Source: Arthrobacter livingstonensis
GTDB taxonomy: Bacteria; Actinomycetota; Actinomycetes; Actinomycetales; Micrococcaceae
Length of the DNA stretch: 64,000 nt
Reading direction: 5' to 3'
Assembly: GCF_003219815.1 (NCBI RefSeq)
Contig: NZ_QJVD01000001.1
Location: 372,001 to 436,000, forward strand
Within the stretch, counting starts at the first letter, position 1, and each line of letters opens with the position of its first letter. The notes beneath the pieces were generated by a model, which was given only the letters and a program-made list of their open reading frames with translations, was not told the origin of the DNA and searched no databases. Positions 7,157 to 16,107 of the stretch are shown here, piece by piece. A program made the translations under genes and the position numbers.

Positions 7157-9337
7157 ATGACACCAAGCCAGTCCCCGCTCCAGCAGCCCACCGCCGTCAC
7201 GGATCCTGCCGTCCAGGATCCTGCATCCACCCGCGATCAGGCGTTGGTGGTTCTGCGCAATTTGGTGGGGCGTGCCGATGCGGATTTCCATGACGGCCAG
7301 TTTGAGGCGATCGAGGCGCTGGTCGACGCCGGGCGCCGCGCACTGGTGGTTCAGCGCACGGGCTGGGGGAAATCGGCCGTGTACTTTGTCGCTTCGCTGC
7401 TGTTGCGTGCCCGCGGCGCCGGCCCCACGCTGATTGTGTCGCCGCTGCTTGCCCTGATGCGGGACCAGGTGGCGGCCGCCGAGCGTGCCGGTGTGCGGGC
7501 CATGGCCATCAACTCCGCCAATGCCACCGAATGGGACCTGGTCTCTGCCGCGTTGGCCGCCGACGAGGTGGATGTGCTGCTCGTGTCCCCGGAGCGGCTC
7601 ACCAATCCGTCGTTTCGTGAAAACCAGCTGCCCACCCTGATCCGGCGCACCGGCCTGCTGGTCATTGATGAAGCCCATTGCATTTCCGACTGGGGCCACG
7701 ACTTCCGCCCGGACTACCGCCGCATAGCGGACTTGATTGCCCAGCTGCCCGCGTCGGTTCCTGTGCTGGCGACGACGGCCACCGCCAATTCGCGGGTGGT
7801 TGCGGACATTGAGGAACAGTTGGGCACCGGCGTGTTCACCATCCGCGGCCCGCTGGCCCGCAAGTCGCTGCGGCTGGGCGTTCTGCGGCTGTCGGATTCG
7901 AGGGACCGCCTGGGTTGGCTGCTCACACACCTGGCCGAGCTGCCGGGCAGCGGCATCATCTATACCTTGACGGTGTCCGCCGCCGAGGACACGGCGCGCC
8001 TGCTGGCAGAGGCCGGGCACGTGGTGCGCTCCTACACCGGCAGAACCGACCCCATGGACCGTGAATCACTCGAGGAGGCGCTGAAGAACAACCAAGTCAA
8101 GGCGCTGGTGGCCACGAGCGCCCTGGGCATGGGCTTCGACAAACCGGATCTGGGGTTTGTGGTCCACCTCGGAGCCCCGTCGTCCCCGGTGGCGTACTAC
8201 CAGCAGGTGGGCCGTGCCGGCCGCGGCAGCGCGAACGCCGATGTCCTGCTGCTGCCCGGCAGCGAGGACAAGGACATCTGGCAGTACTTTGCCACGGCCT
8301 CCATGCCTTCCCAGGAGAAGGCCATGGCTGTTTTGGGGGCCTTGGGGGAGGCCGCCAGACCCATGTCCACACCTGCACTGGAGGCCCGGGTGGACTTGCG
8401 CCGCACGCCGCTGGAACTGCTGCTGAAGGTGTTGGCCGTGGACGGGGCAGTGCGGCGGGTATCCGGTGGGTGGGAGTCCACCGGACAGCCTTGGGCCTAC
8501 GACGCCGAGCGGTACCAGCGCATTGCCCAGGCCCGTGTCGATGAGCAGGATTCGATGGTTGAATATGAACAGATGACCGGCTGTCGCATGGAGTACCTGG
8601 CCGCCGCGCTGGACGACTCCACGGCCGCGCCGTGCGGCCGCTGTGACGGCTGCGCCGGGCGTTGGTTCCCCACGGAAATCGGCTCCGGCGCCGCGGCCGC
8701 GGCCAGCGAATCGTTGAGCCATGCCGGGCTGCCCGTTGACCCGCGCACCCTGTGGCCCACCGGCATGGACAGTCTCGGCGTGCAGGTCAAAGGCAAGCTC
8801 AAGCCGGAGGAGCAGGTGGGACCCGGGCGGGCGCTGGCCAGGCTGACGGACCTTGGCTGGGGCAATGCGTTGCGGGCCAGGTTTGCCGCCGGCGCCCCGG
8901 ACGCGCCCGTCGACCCGGCCATGGCGCAGGCCGTGGTCGCCGTCCTGCGCGACTGGGGGCAGGCACGCTGGGCGGGCCAGGGGCGTCCGGTCGCCGTGGT
9001 GGCCATGCCGTCGCGGAGCAAGCCGCAGCTGGTGGGCTCGCTGGCGCAGGCCATGTGCGAGATCGGCCAGCTGCCATATCTGGGTCAGCTGTCGCTGGAA
9101 TTTGGCGGTCCCACGGGCGAACGCGGCGGCAACAGCGCGTACCGGCTGGCCGGGGTGTGGGACAGGTTCAGTGTGGGCCCGGACCTGGCCGCCGCCATCG
9201 CGTCCTACGGCGGCGGACCCGTGTTGCTCATTGACGACCTGGTGGACAGCCGCTGGACCCTGACCGTGGCCGGCCGCGCCCTCCGCCAGGCCGGCGTGGG
9301 CCAGGTCCTCCCGCTGGTGCTCGCCCAGGCCGGGTAA
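7157..9337 (+). CDS. RecQ-family DNA helicase with C-terminal PRTase-like domain
   Basis: A 726-residue superfamily 2 helicase predicted to unwind DNA 3' to 5' with ATP. Helicase motifs run in order: RTGWGKS (Walker A, 67-73), SPLLALMRDQ (Ia), DEAHCISDWGHDFRPDY (171-187), TATA (III) and QQVGRAGRG (VI). A RecQ-type zinc site follows (C..CGRCDGC). There is no HRDC domain. Instead the last ~150 residues resemble a phosphoribosyltransferase fold: near residue 690, LLIDDLVDSRWT is a PRPP-binding-loop type motif, as in ComF-like proteins. This domain order occurs in other actinobacterial RecQ-like proteins. The ATG at 7157 is chosen for the GGGGGA just upstream; an earlier in-frame codon at 7118 lacks a site. 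Confidence 0.9.
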   Translation: MTPSQSPLQQPTAVTDPAVQDPASTRDQALVVLRNLVGRADADFHDGQFEAIEALVDAGRRALVVQRTGWGKSAVYFVASLLLRARGAGPTLIVSPLLALMRDQVAAAERAGVRAMAINSANATEWDLVSAALAADEVDVLLVSPERLTNPSFRENQLPTLIRRTGLLVIDEAHCISDWGHDFRPDYRRIADLIAQLPASVPVLATTATANSRVVADIEEQLGTGVFTIRGPLARKSLRLGVLRLSDSRDRLGWLLTHLAELPGSGIIYTLTVSAAEDTARLLAEAGHVVRSYTGRTDPMDRESLEEALKNNQVKALVATSALGMGFDKPDLGFVVHLGAPSSPVAYYQQVGRAGRGSANADVLLLPGSEDKDIWQYFATASMPSQEKAMAVLGALGEAARPMSTPALEARVDLRRTPLELLLKVLAVDGAVRRVSGGWESTGQPWAYDAERYQRIAQARVDEQDSMVEYEQMTGCRMEYLAAALDDSTAAPCGRCDGCAGRWFPTEIGSGAAAAASESLSHAGLPVDPRTLWPTGMDSLGVQVKGKLKPEEQVGPGRALARLTDLGWGNALRARFAAGAPDAPVDPAMAQAVVAVLRDWGQARWAGQGRPVAVVAMPSRSKPQLVGSLAQAMCEIGQLPYLGQLSLEFGGPTGERGGNSAYRLAGVWDRFSVGPDLAAAIASYGGGPVLLIDDLVDSRWTLTVAGRALRQAGVGQVLPLVLAQAG

Positions 9338-9581
9338 CCAAGGCGGCGGAGCCAGCATTCACTCGGCTGGGCCCGCGAGCGTGAGGGCCCGCCGCAGGGG
9401 CCCACTGCCGCGAGGGACCCCCTGAGAGCTTGCGAGCAGTGGGAGCGCTTGGGGACTATTCGACTGACGGCCGCGGGCGGCCTTGCAGTCTCCTTTACGC
9501 GGTCTACGTGAACACCAACCCCGCCGCCATGTTGCGTGGGGATACATCGCCGCCCGGCAGCCTGCGCCATCGCGGCGTTGC
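9338..9581. other. intergenic region between convergent recQ and SDR gene
   Basis: There is no gene here. An imperfect hairpin (CCACTGC at 9402, GCAGTGG at 9436) may act as a terminator, but it lacks a T-tract. Confidence 0.4.
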
Positions 9582-10340
9582 CTACAGTCCGACGGGGCGC
9601 AGGCGGAGGGCCTGCATGCCGCCGTCGACGGCGATGGAGGTGCCGGTGGTAGAGCCGGAGAGCGGGCTGGCCAGGTAGGCCACGGCGCCGGCTACTTCTT
9701 CCGCGCTGACCAGGCGGCCATGCGGCTGGCGGGCGTTCAGGGCTTCCCGTTCGGCTGCAGGGTCCGGGGAGGCGTCCATGAGCCGCCGGATCCACGGGGT
9801 GTCGGCCGTGCCCGGGTTCACGGCGTTGACACGCACGCCCTCGCGCAGGTGGTCGGCGGCCATGGCCTGGGTCAGAGAGAGCACGGCGCCCTTTGTGGCG
9901 GAATACAGGGCGCGTTGCGGGAGCCCGGCGGTCGCTGCGATCGAGCAGGTGTTCACGATGGCGGCGGCCGGAGATTTGCGCAGGTGCGGCAGGGCGGCCC
10001 GTGCCACACGGACCATGCCGACCACGTTGATGTCCCACACCCGGTGCCATTCGGCGTCGTCGTTGGACTCAACGGTGCCCTGGGCGCCAATGCCGGCGTT
10101 GTTGATCACGACGTCCACGCCGCCAAACGCCGCCACGGTGCCTTCAATGGCGGCCTTGACGGAGGCGTCGTCGGAGACGTCGCAGGCAAAGCCGAGCTGG
10201 CCGGCAGGCAGCCCGGCCGGGTTCAGGTCAAGGACCGCCACGGAGGCGCCCATGCCCTGGAGCCTGGCCGCGATCGCGGCGCCGATGCCGGAGGCGCCGC
10301 CGGTGACAATGGCGGTGAGATTGGTCATTTCCTGGCTCAT
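9582..10340 (-). CDS. SDR oxidoreductase, probable 2-keto-3-deoxy-L-fuconate dehydrogenase
   Basis: A 252-residue classical short-chain dehydrogenase: the cofactor motif TGGASGIG near residue 13, an Asp after beta-2 (LDLN) favouring NAD, NNAGIG, and the catalytic Ser and YSATKGA (YxxxK). By context it oxidises 2-keto-3-deoxy-L-fuconate to the 2,4-diketo acid, the substrate of the adjacent hydrolase. Its ATG follows the hydrolase stop directly, with GGAGG at the end of the upstream gene, so the two form one leftward operon. The family assignment is certain; the substrate is inferred from the pathway around it. Confidence 0.85.
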   Translation of the reverse strand: MSQEMTNLTAIVTGGASGIGAAIAARLQGMGASVAVLDLNPAGLPAGQLGFACDVSDDASVKAAIEGTVAAFGGVDVVINNAGIGAQGTVESNDDAEWHRVWDINVVGMVRVARAALPHLRKSPAAAIVNTCSIAATAGLPQRALYSATKGAVLSLTQAMAADHLREGVRVNAVNPGTADTPWIRRLMDASPDPAAEREALNARQPHGRLVSAEEVAGAVAYLASPLSGSTTGTSIAVDGGMQALRLRPVGL

Positions 10341-11246
10341 TTAGGCCTCCCGGGCGGTAGCTGCGGTGTTTGTGGGTCCAGCGCCGGCACGGAAGAATTC
10401 CTGGCGCTGGCGGCCCAGACCGGCAATTTCAAGTTCCACCACGTCGCCGTCCTGGAGGTACGGGAACCGGCCGGAGAGCGCGACTCCCTCGGGGGTGCCA
10501 GTGAGAATGACGTCACCGGCCTCGAGCACCATATATTGGCTCAGGTGGTGGATGACGGTGGGGACGTCAAAAATCAGGTCAACGGTGTTGGAATCCTGGC
10601 GCGGCTGGCCATTGACCCAGCTGCGCAGCTGCAGCGCACCGGCGTCGACCTCGTCGGCGGGCACCAGCCACGGACCCAGCGGTGTGGACTTGGGCAGGGA
10701 CTTGCCTTTGGTCCACTGCCCGGCAGCACCCGGGATCTGGTACTCACGCTCGGAAAGGTCATTGGCAATGACATAGCCGGCCACGGCGCCGGCGGCTTCC
10801 CCAACGCTGGACAGGTAGCTGACGTCGCGGCCAATGACCACAGCGAGTTCCACCTCCCAGTCATACCTGGCCGACAGCGGCGGGATGGGAGAGGCATCGA
10901 ACGGGCCGGCCACGGTGTTGTTCGGCTTGAGAAACACCACCGGAATGGTGGGCGGTGCGGCCCCGGACTCGGCGGCGTGCGCCGCGTAGTTCATGCCGAT
11001 GCACACGACGTTGTTGGGCCGTGCCAGCGGGGAACCGATCCGCAGGGCGCCCGCGCCTTCCAGCTCGGGGAGTTCACCGCGGACGACGGCCTCACGCAGC
11101 CTCGCGATCCCGCCCCCGGCCAGGAAGGCTCCGTCAATGTCGTGGGTGAGGGGCCGGGCATCGTAGCTGCGCTCCACCCCGTTGGAACCGGTGGCGATGA
11201 CAACGGGGACTTCCCGCCCCTGCCCGCCAAGACGTGCAATCTTCAT
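10341..11246 (-). CDS. FAH-family hydrolase, probable 2,4-diketo-3-deoxy-L-fuconate hydrolase
   Basis: A 301-residue fumarylacetoacetate-hydrolase-family enzyme predicted to cleave the diketo acid to pyruvate and lactate. The core contains CIGMNYAAHAAE, the metal-ligand segment YDWEVELAVVIG, NDLSEREYQ and LTGTPEGVALS, matching the E-x-E...D metal site. The N-terminal ~70 residues form the family's cap domain. Start at 11246: GAGGA lies 10 nt upstream. It is the first gene of the leftward fucose operon, divergent from the dehydratase, and shares a control region that carries regulator-like sites. Confidence 0.88.
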   Translation of the reverse strand: MKIARLGGQGREVPVVIATGSNGVERSYDARPLTHDIDGAFLAGGGIARLREAVVRGELPELEGAGALRIGSPLARPNNVVCIGMNYAAHAAESGAAPPTIPVVFLKPNNTVAGPFDASPIPPLSARYDWEVELAVVIGRDVSYLSSVGEAAGAVAGYVIANDLSEREYQIPGAAGQWTKGKSLPKSTPLGPWLVPADEVDAGALQLRSWVNGQPRQDSNTVDLIFDVPTVIHHLSQYMVLEAGDVILTGTPEGVALSGRFPYLQDGDVVELEIAGLGRQRQEFFRAGAGPTNTAATAREA

Positions 11247-11316
11247 GAAAATGAATCCTCGTAAGTTTGAAATCAGGGATGTCCGTGGTCGGTGCGAATC
11301 ACTTCGATCCGGCCTT

Positions 11317-11326
11317 AACATCTGAG
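11317..11326 (-). promoter_or_regulatory. operator-like half site ahead of the leftward fucose operon
   Basis: AACATCTGAG resembles one half of the palindrome at 11390-11404 and lies about 70 nt before the hydrolase start. Confidence 0.4.
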
Positions 11327-11379
11327 CTTTCAATCAACAATACTCACATGTTTGGGGAATTTCGTCATTAATTGCTCTA

Positions 11380-11409
11380 TTGACATTCAAAACATCAGAT
11401 GTTTAGCTT
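11380..11409 (+). promoter_or_regulatory. promoter of the rightward fucose operon
   Basis: TTGACA (11380-11385) is followed after 18 nt by the weak -10 TAGCTT (11404-11409). The operator palindrome sits in the spacer. Confidence 0.5.
11390..11404 (+). promoter_or_regulatory. palindromic operator for the fucose GntR/FCD regulator
   Basis: AAACATCAGATGTTT is a perfect 15-bp palindrome between the -35 and -10. A close relative, AAACATCAGACCAAT on the minus strand, covers the promoter of the cluster's own regulator gene (20289-20303). Confidence 0.6.
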
Positions 11410-11453
11410 GCGTTAGATTTTTTGGTTCCGTGACAATTTTGAGGAGCAGTCCT

Positions 11454-12779
11454 GTGAGTACAGTCATCGCGGTGGAGACGAGCGACGTCCGCTTTCCCAC
11501 GTCGCGGCAGTTGGACGGCTCTGACGCCATGAACCCGGACCCGGATTACTCCGCGGCGTACCTGCGCGTTGTCACGGACAGCGGTGACGGCCTCGAAGGC
11601 CACGGTTTTGTGTTTACCATCGGTCGCGGCAACGATGTGGCGACGGCTGCCATCACAGCACTGACCCCCTACCTCCTCGGCCGCAACGCCGAAGGTCTGC
11701 TGGCAGACATGGGCGCCACTTACAGGGAGCTCATTAACGATTCGCAACTGCGCTGGCTGGGCCCGGAAAAGGGCATCATGCACATGGCCATCGGAGCCGT
11801 CATCAACGCGCTCTGGGACCTGAAGGCCAAGCGCGCCGGCCAGCCGCTGTGGCAGCTTCTGGCCCAGATGACACCCGAAGAGCTCGTGGACCTGGTGGAC
11901 TTCCGCTACATCAGCGACGCCCTGAGCCCCGATGAGGCACTCCGGATTCTGCGCGACGCCGTCCCCGGCCGGGCGGAGCGCACCTCAACACTGCTGGCCG
12001 AAGGCTACCCGGCCTACACGACGACGCCGGGATGGCTGGGCTATTCGGACAAGAAACTGACGCGACTGGCCAGGGAGGCCGTCGCCGACGGATTCAAGCA
12101 GATCAAGCTCAAGGTTGGTGGCAACCTCGAGAACGACGTGCGCCGGCTGCGTGCCGCGCGCACCGCCGTCGGGCCCAACATCGGAATTGCCGTTGACGCG
12201 AACCAGCGTTGGGGCGTGGCCGAGGCCATCGAATGGATGGCCCACCTGGCCCCCTTCAACATCGCGTGGATTGAGGAACCGACCAGCCCGGACGACATTC
12301 TCGGGCATGCCGCGATCGCCCGCGGTGTTGCCCCGATCCCGGTGGCCACCGGCGAGCACGTGCAAAACCGGGTCATGTTCAAGCAGATGCTCCAGGCAGA
12401 CGCACTGCAGGTGCTGCAGATTGACGCCGCCCGCGTGGCCGGGGTCAACGAGAACGTTGCCATCTTGCTCCTGGCTGCCAAGTTCGGCGTCCGCGTTTGC
12501 CCTCATGCCGGCGGCGTGGGCCTGTGCGAGGCCGTCCAGCACCTGTCCATGTTCGACTTTGTGGCGGTGTCGGGACAAAAGGATGACCGCATGATCGAGT
12601 TCGTTGACCACCTGCACGAGCACTTCGTCACCCCGATACACGTCCACGATGGCTGCTACTGGCCGCCGCTGGCCCCGGGCGGCGGCAGCGAAATGCTGCC
12701 AGGGGTGATAGAAACCTTCGGGTTCCCGCACGGGCCAGTCTGGTCCGGACACGTGGCCGCCGAGGCGGTTTGCGCCTAA
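11454..12779 (+). CDS. L-fuconate dehydratase (enolase superfamily)
   Basis: Dehydrates L-fuconate to 2-keto-3-deoxy-L-fuconate. The 441-residue length equals that of characterised bacterial fuconate dehydratase (FucD of Xanthomonas). The enolase-superfamily residues fall at the same numbers: the Lys218-x-Lys220 base in IKLKVGG, metal ligands Asp248, Glu274 and Glu301, and His351 in CPHAGG. The start is GTG at 11454 with GAGGAG 7 nt upstream; the open frame continues further left but crosses the promoter. It is the first gene of a rightward run with the ABC importer, fucosidase and upper-pathway enzymes. Confidence 0.93.
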   Translation: MSTVIAVETSDVRFPTSRQLDGSDAMNPDPDYSAAYLRVVTDSGDGLEGHGFVFTIGRGNDVATAAITALTPYLLGRNAEGLLADMGATYRELINDSQLRWLGPEKGIMHMAIGAVINALWDLKAKRAGQPLWQLLAQMTPEELVDLVDFRYISDALSPDEALRILRDAVPGRAERTSTLLAEGYPAYTTTPGWLGYSDKKLTRLAREAVADGFKQIKLKVGGNLENDVRRLRAARTAVGPNIGIAVDANQRWGVAEAIEWMAHLAPFNIAWIEEPTSPDDILGHAAIARGVAPIPVATGEHVQNRVMFKQMLQADALQVLQIDAARVAGVNENVAILLLAAKFGVRVCPHAGGVGLCEAVQHLSMFDFVAVSGQKDDRMIEFVDHLHEHFVTPIHVHDGCYWPPLAPGGGSEMLPGVIETFGFPHGPVWSGHVAAEAVCA

Positions 12780-12834
12780 GCCCCACCCCTGAAATTTCAT
12801 CAAATCAGCAATAAACGACCCGTATGGAGGAACT

Positions 12835-14073
12835 ATGCGCAAAGAAGCGTTGTTGGCCGGAGTTTTGGCCCTGGGACTGCTCGGAGTGACAGGCTGTGGC
12901 AGCGGCAGTGAGCCGTCGAACGCCGGTGGCAAGACAGACATGACATGGGCCATGTGGGTCGGCGGGACGGCTGACCAGGACGCATGGCAAAAGGTTGCCG
13001 ACACCGTCAACTCGAAGGTCCCGGACGTCCACATCACCCTCCAGGGATCAACGTTCGCTGACTACTTCACCAAAATGAGCACCCAGCTCAGTTCCAATTC
13101 GGCCCCGTGCCTGGTGGCAGTCCAAAGCCTGCGCACGACAGCCTTGAAGGACGGGCTGTTGCCCCTCGACGACCTGGTGAAGAAAAACAATGTCAATCTG
13201 GCGGACTTTGACAAATCGATGATTACCGGGCTTTCGGCTGACGGAAATCTGTACGGACTGCCATACGACGTCGGTCCCATGGTCATGTTCTACAACAAGG
13301 ACAAGTTCAAGGCTGCCGGGCTAGCCGACCCCAAACCAGGCTGGACCACCGAGGAGTTTCTGGCTGATGCCAAAAAGCTCTCGGGAGCAGGCAAGTACGC
13401 CATCGCCCAGAACTCCGCTGACCTTAATATTGAATCTCAGGTATTGGCCTACAACGGCGGCCGGGTGGTCGGCGCCGATGGCACCATCAACGCCTCGGAT
13501 CCCCAGTTCGCCAAAGGACTGCAGTGGGTATCCGACCTGACAAATGTTGAGAAGGTGGCCGCACCGATTGCCGGCGGGGACTCATCATTTGGCAACAACG
13601 AGTTCCTGGCGGGCAGTACCGCCATGAACATTGACGGCCCGTGGTCGCTCCTTGACGCGAAGGCAAAGGCAAAGTTCAATGTGGGCATCGTAACGCTGCC
13701 GGCCGGCTCCGGCGGGACGGCAACATTTAGTGCCGGCAGCGGTTGGGGAATCTCCAAGAACTGCAAGACCCCGGACCAGGCCTTTAAGGCGCTCGAAACC
13801 ATGACCGGGCCCGGCATGCTCGGCGAACTTGCCACTGCGGGCCGGGCATTGTCCGCGCGCACCGCCGAGCAGGCCAACTGGTTTGACCATGCCGCCATTC
13901 CCGGTGCGGACGCCACCATCAAGGCTGCCTCGACCACCGCCGTTCCGATGCCAAGCAGCCCCAACAGCGATCAACTGGGTCAGCTGTTCAACCAGTATCT
14001 GGTGAAGTCGTTCAACGGCCAGGATTCCGCTGCCGGAGTCATGAAGGACATCGCCAGCCAGCTTCCGCAGTAG
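12835..14073 (+). CDS. sugar ABC transporter substrate-binding lipoprotein
   Basis: A 412-residue extracellular binding protein. It has a type II signal peptide ending LLGVTGC (lipid-anchored Cys21) and the family 1 sugar-binding fold (FYNKDKFKAAGLADPKPGW, WGISKNC). GGAGG precedes the ATG. It lies 55 nt after the dehydratase and is followed by two permeases. The only fucosidase nearby is cytoplasmic, so the likely ligand is an alpha-L-fucoside or fucosylated oligosaccharide, possibly free fucose. The ligand is inferred. Confidence 0.88.
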   Translation: MRKEALLAGVLALGLLGVTGCGSGSEPSNAGGKTDMTWAMWVGGTADQDAWQKVADTVNSKVPDVHITLQGSTFADYFTKMSTQLSSNSAPCLVAVQSLRTTALKDGLLPLDDLVKKNNVNLADFDKSMITGLSADGNLYGLPYDVGPMVMFYNKDKFKAAGLADPKPGWTTEEFLADAKKLSGAGKYAIAQNSADLNIESQVLAYNGGRVVGADGTINASDPQFAKGLQWVSDLTNVEKVAAPIAGGDSSFGNNEFLAGSTAMNIDGPWSLLDAKAKAKFNVGIVTLPAGSGGTATFSAGSGWGISKNCKTPDQAFKALETMTGPGMLGELATAGRALSARTAEQANWFDHAAIPGADATIKAASTTAVPMPSSPNSDQLGQLFNQYLVKSFNGQDSAAGVMKDIASQLPQ

Positions 14074-14150
14074 GTGGGTGGTTCCGATGCAGACGAATTC
14101 GGCATGGCGAGTCCTGCCGCGACGAGACTTTGTGGAAGAGGTAGTCAGAG

Positions 14151-15140
14151 ATGGCGATTCAAGCAAGCCCGGGCCTGAAAAGGTCCGACGCGCCCGATCC
14201 AGAACCCGACGGGCAGAAAAGGCCGGCCGTGTCCGTCAGGCGGCGGGCGGCTCGGAAGGATTCCGGTGGGCTCGGCCGGCAGACGGCTTGGGGGCCGTTC
14301 TTCGCCCTGCCACATGGTGTAGGTCTGGCACTCTTCACACTGCTGCCCATAGGGGCGTCATTGTGGATCAGCCTGCACAACTGGCCCATGATGGGCCAGC
14401 AGAAATGGCTGGGGCTCGGAAACTATCAACACCTCTTGGCCGACCCCATCTTTGGACAGGTGGTGCTGAACACCCTACTGTTCGTGGTGCTCTACGTTCC
14501 GATGAACCTGGTGGTGTCGCTGGGGCTGGCAGCCTGGCTGACACCAAAGATCAAGGGACGGCACATCTTCCGGATCATCTTCTTCATTCCGGCCATTACC
14601 CCGGTCGTGGCCAACGTGGTGGTCTGGCGGATGCTGTACCAGCCAGGCGGCCTCATTGACGGACTGATGCAGTCAACCCTGGGAATCCACGCGCCAAACT
14701 TTCTCGGCGACGAACATTGGGCCATGTTTTCCATAGTGGTCATGAGCGTTTGGCAGGGATTCGGCTACAACATGCTCATTTTTTCCTCAGCACTGGACGC
14801 TGTGCCCGAGAGCCTCACCGAGGCGGCGGAACTGGACGGGGCCCGGCCCTGGACGGTGTTCTATCGGATCAAGCTGCCCATGATCTCGCCGTCGATCTTT
14901 TTCGCCACCATGATGACGCTCATAACGTCGTTTCAGGTTTTTGCCCAACCGTTCATCATGACCAAGGGCGGCCCGGGAACCTCAACCTCCACCATCGTCC
15001 TTTTTATCTACAACCAGGGGTTCCAATTTCACCAGCTGGGCATGGCGTCAGCTGCCGCGTGGGTCCTGTTCGTGATCATCCTGGGCATCACCGCGGTCCA
15101 GTTCCTCGGCCAGAAAAAGTGGGTGCACTATGACGCATGA
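14151..15140 (+). CDS. sugar ABC transporter permease (MalF/UgpA type)
   Basis: A 329-residue membrane protein. After a ~45-residue basic cytoplasmic start there are about six membrane helices. The ATPase-contact EAA loop EAAELDGARPWTVFYRIKLP lies near residues 224-243. It overlaps the next permease by 11 nt. The ribosome binding site is weak, so coupling to the binding-protein message is likely. Confidence 0.9.
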   Translation: MAIQASPGLKRSDAPDPEPDGQKRPAVSVRRRAARKDSGGLGRQTAWGPFFALPHGVGLALFTLLPIGASLWISLHNWPMMGQQKWLGLGNYQHLLADPIFGQVVLNTLLFVVLYVPMNLVVSLGLAAWLTPKIKGRHIFRIIFFIPAITPVVANVVVWRMLYQPGGLIDGLMQSTLGIHAPNFLGDEHWAMFSIVVMSVWQGFGYNMLIFSSALDAVPESLTEAAELDGARPWTVFYRIKLPMISPSIFFATMMTLITSFQVFAQPFIMTKGGPGTSTSTIVLFIYNQGFQFHQLGMASAAAWVLFVIILGITAVQFLGQKKWVHYDA

Positions 15141-16047
15141 AGCGACGGCTCTCGCCCCCGGAAAGAGCGAACGGCCCAAGCTGCCATCGCAGGGCCCAAT
15201 GGCAAAGCGACACCGGTCCGGGCCCGGCCGCATTCGACAGGCCATAGGGTATGGCATCCTCTGCCTGATCGCACTGGCCTTCCTTTCGCCGCTGATTTAC
15301 ATGCTGGCAACATCACTCAAGCCGCCGGCAGACGTCTTCAGCATCCCGCCAACACTGATCGGCTCCTCCATCCGCTGGAGCAACTACTCCGAGGCCCTGA
15401 CGTACATGCCGTTCCTGAAATTCATGGGTAACGGCCTCTTGGTGGCAGTGCTTGGAACCGCGGTGAACCTGATCGTGGCCGCCTTGTCCGGTTACGCATT
15501 CTCCCGGCAGCGCTGGCGTGGACGGAATCTTGTCTTCATGGTCTTTCTGGCGACGCTGATGATCCCACAGGAAGTCCTGGTGGTGCCGATGTTCGTCATG
15601 ATGCAGAAGATGGACTGGGTCAATACCTTTCAGGCACTGATCATTCCGTGGGCATTCACGGCGTTGGGTGCGTTCCTGCTGCGGCAGTTCTTCATGGGAG
15701 TGCCACAGGAGCTCGACGACGCCGCAAGGGTGGACGGTGCCGGAACCATCAAGACATTCCTCCTGGTCATGGTGCCCCTGGCCAAGCCAACGATGGCAGT
15801 TCTGGCCGTTTTCAGTTTTATCAGCTACTGGAATTCGTTCCTTTGGCCACTTATCGTCATCAACGATGTTAACGACCTGGGCACCATTCCGCTTGGCCTG
15901 CAGATGTTCTTTGGCCAGCAGGGCAGCCAGTGGCATTTGGTGATGGCCGCTTCGGTCATCTCTATGGCACCGACCTTTGTGCTATTGGTGCTGCTGCAAA
16001 AACACTTGGTCAAAGGCATCGTGACCAGCGGCCTGGGCGGCCGTTAA
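15130..16047 (+). CDS. sugar ABC transporter permease (MalG/UgpE type)
   Basis: A 305-residue partner permease: a first membrane helix after a basic start, about six helices in all, and the EAA-type loop QELDDAARVDGAGTIKTFLL. The two permeases form the channel of a CUT1 importer. No ATPase gene is present in the cluster, so the ATPase must come from elsewhere, as with the shared MsiK-type ATPases known in actinobacteria. Confidence 0.9.
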   Translation: MTHEATALAPGKSERPKLPSQGPMAKRHRSGPGRIRQAIGYGILCLIALAFLSPLIYMLATSLKPPADVFSIPPTLIGSSIRWSNYSEALTYMPFLKFMGNGLLVAVLGTAVNLIVAALSGYAFSRQRWRGRNLVFMVFLATLMIPQEVLVVPMFVMMQKMDWVNTFQALIIPWAFTALGAFLLRQFFMGVPQELDDAARVDGAGTIKTFLLVMVPLAKPTMAVLAVFSFISYWNSFLWPLIVINDVNDLGTIPLGLQMFFGQQGSQWHLVMAASVISMAPTFVLLVLLQKHLVKGIVTSGLGGR

Positions 16048-16107
16048 ACAGCCCGAAACCAGCTACAACAAATCAATGACAACCGCTCTGCAACGAGGAG
16101 AAACCCC

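Noticed and set aside
9483-11264. A 593-codon rightward open frame opposite the SDR and FAH genes
   Set aside because: It is rich in Gly/His/Val/Arg, has no recognisable domain, and is the expected shadow of two well-supported genes on the other strand.
12780-12834. A separate promoter for the fucoside importer
   Set aside because: The 55-nt gap has only a small GAAATTTC palindrome and a ribosome site, with no convincing -35/-10 pair.
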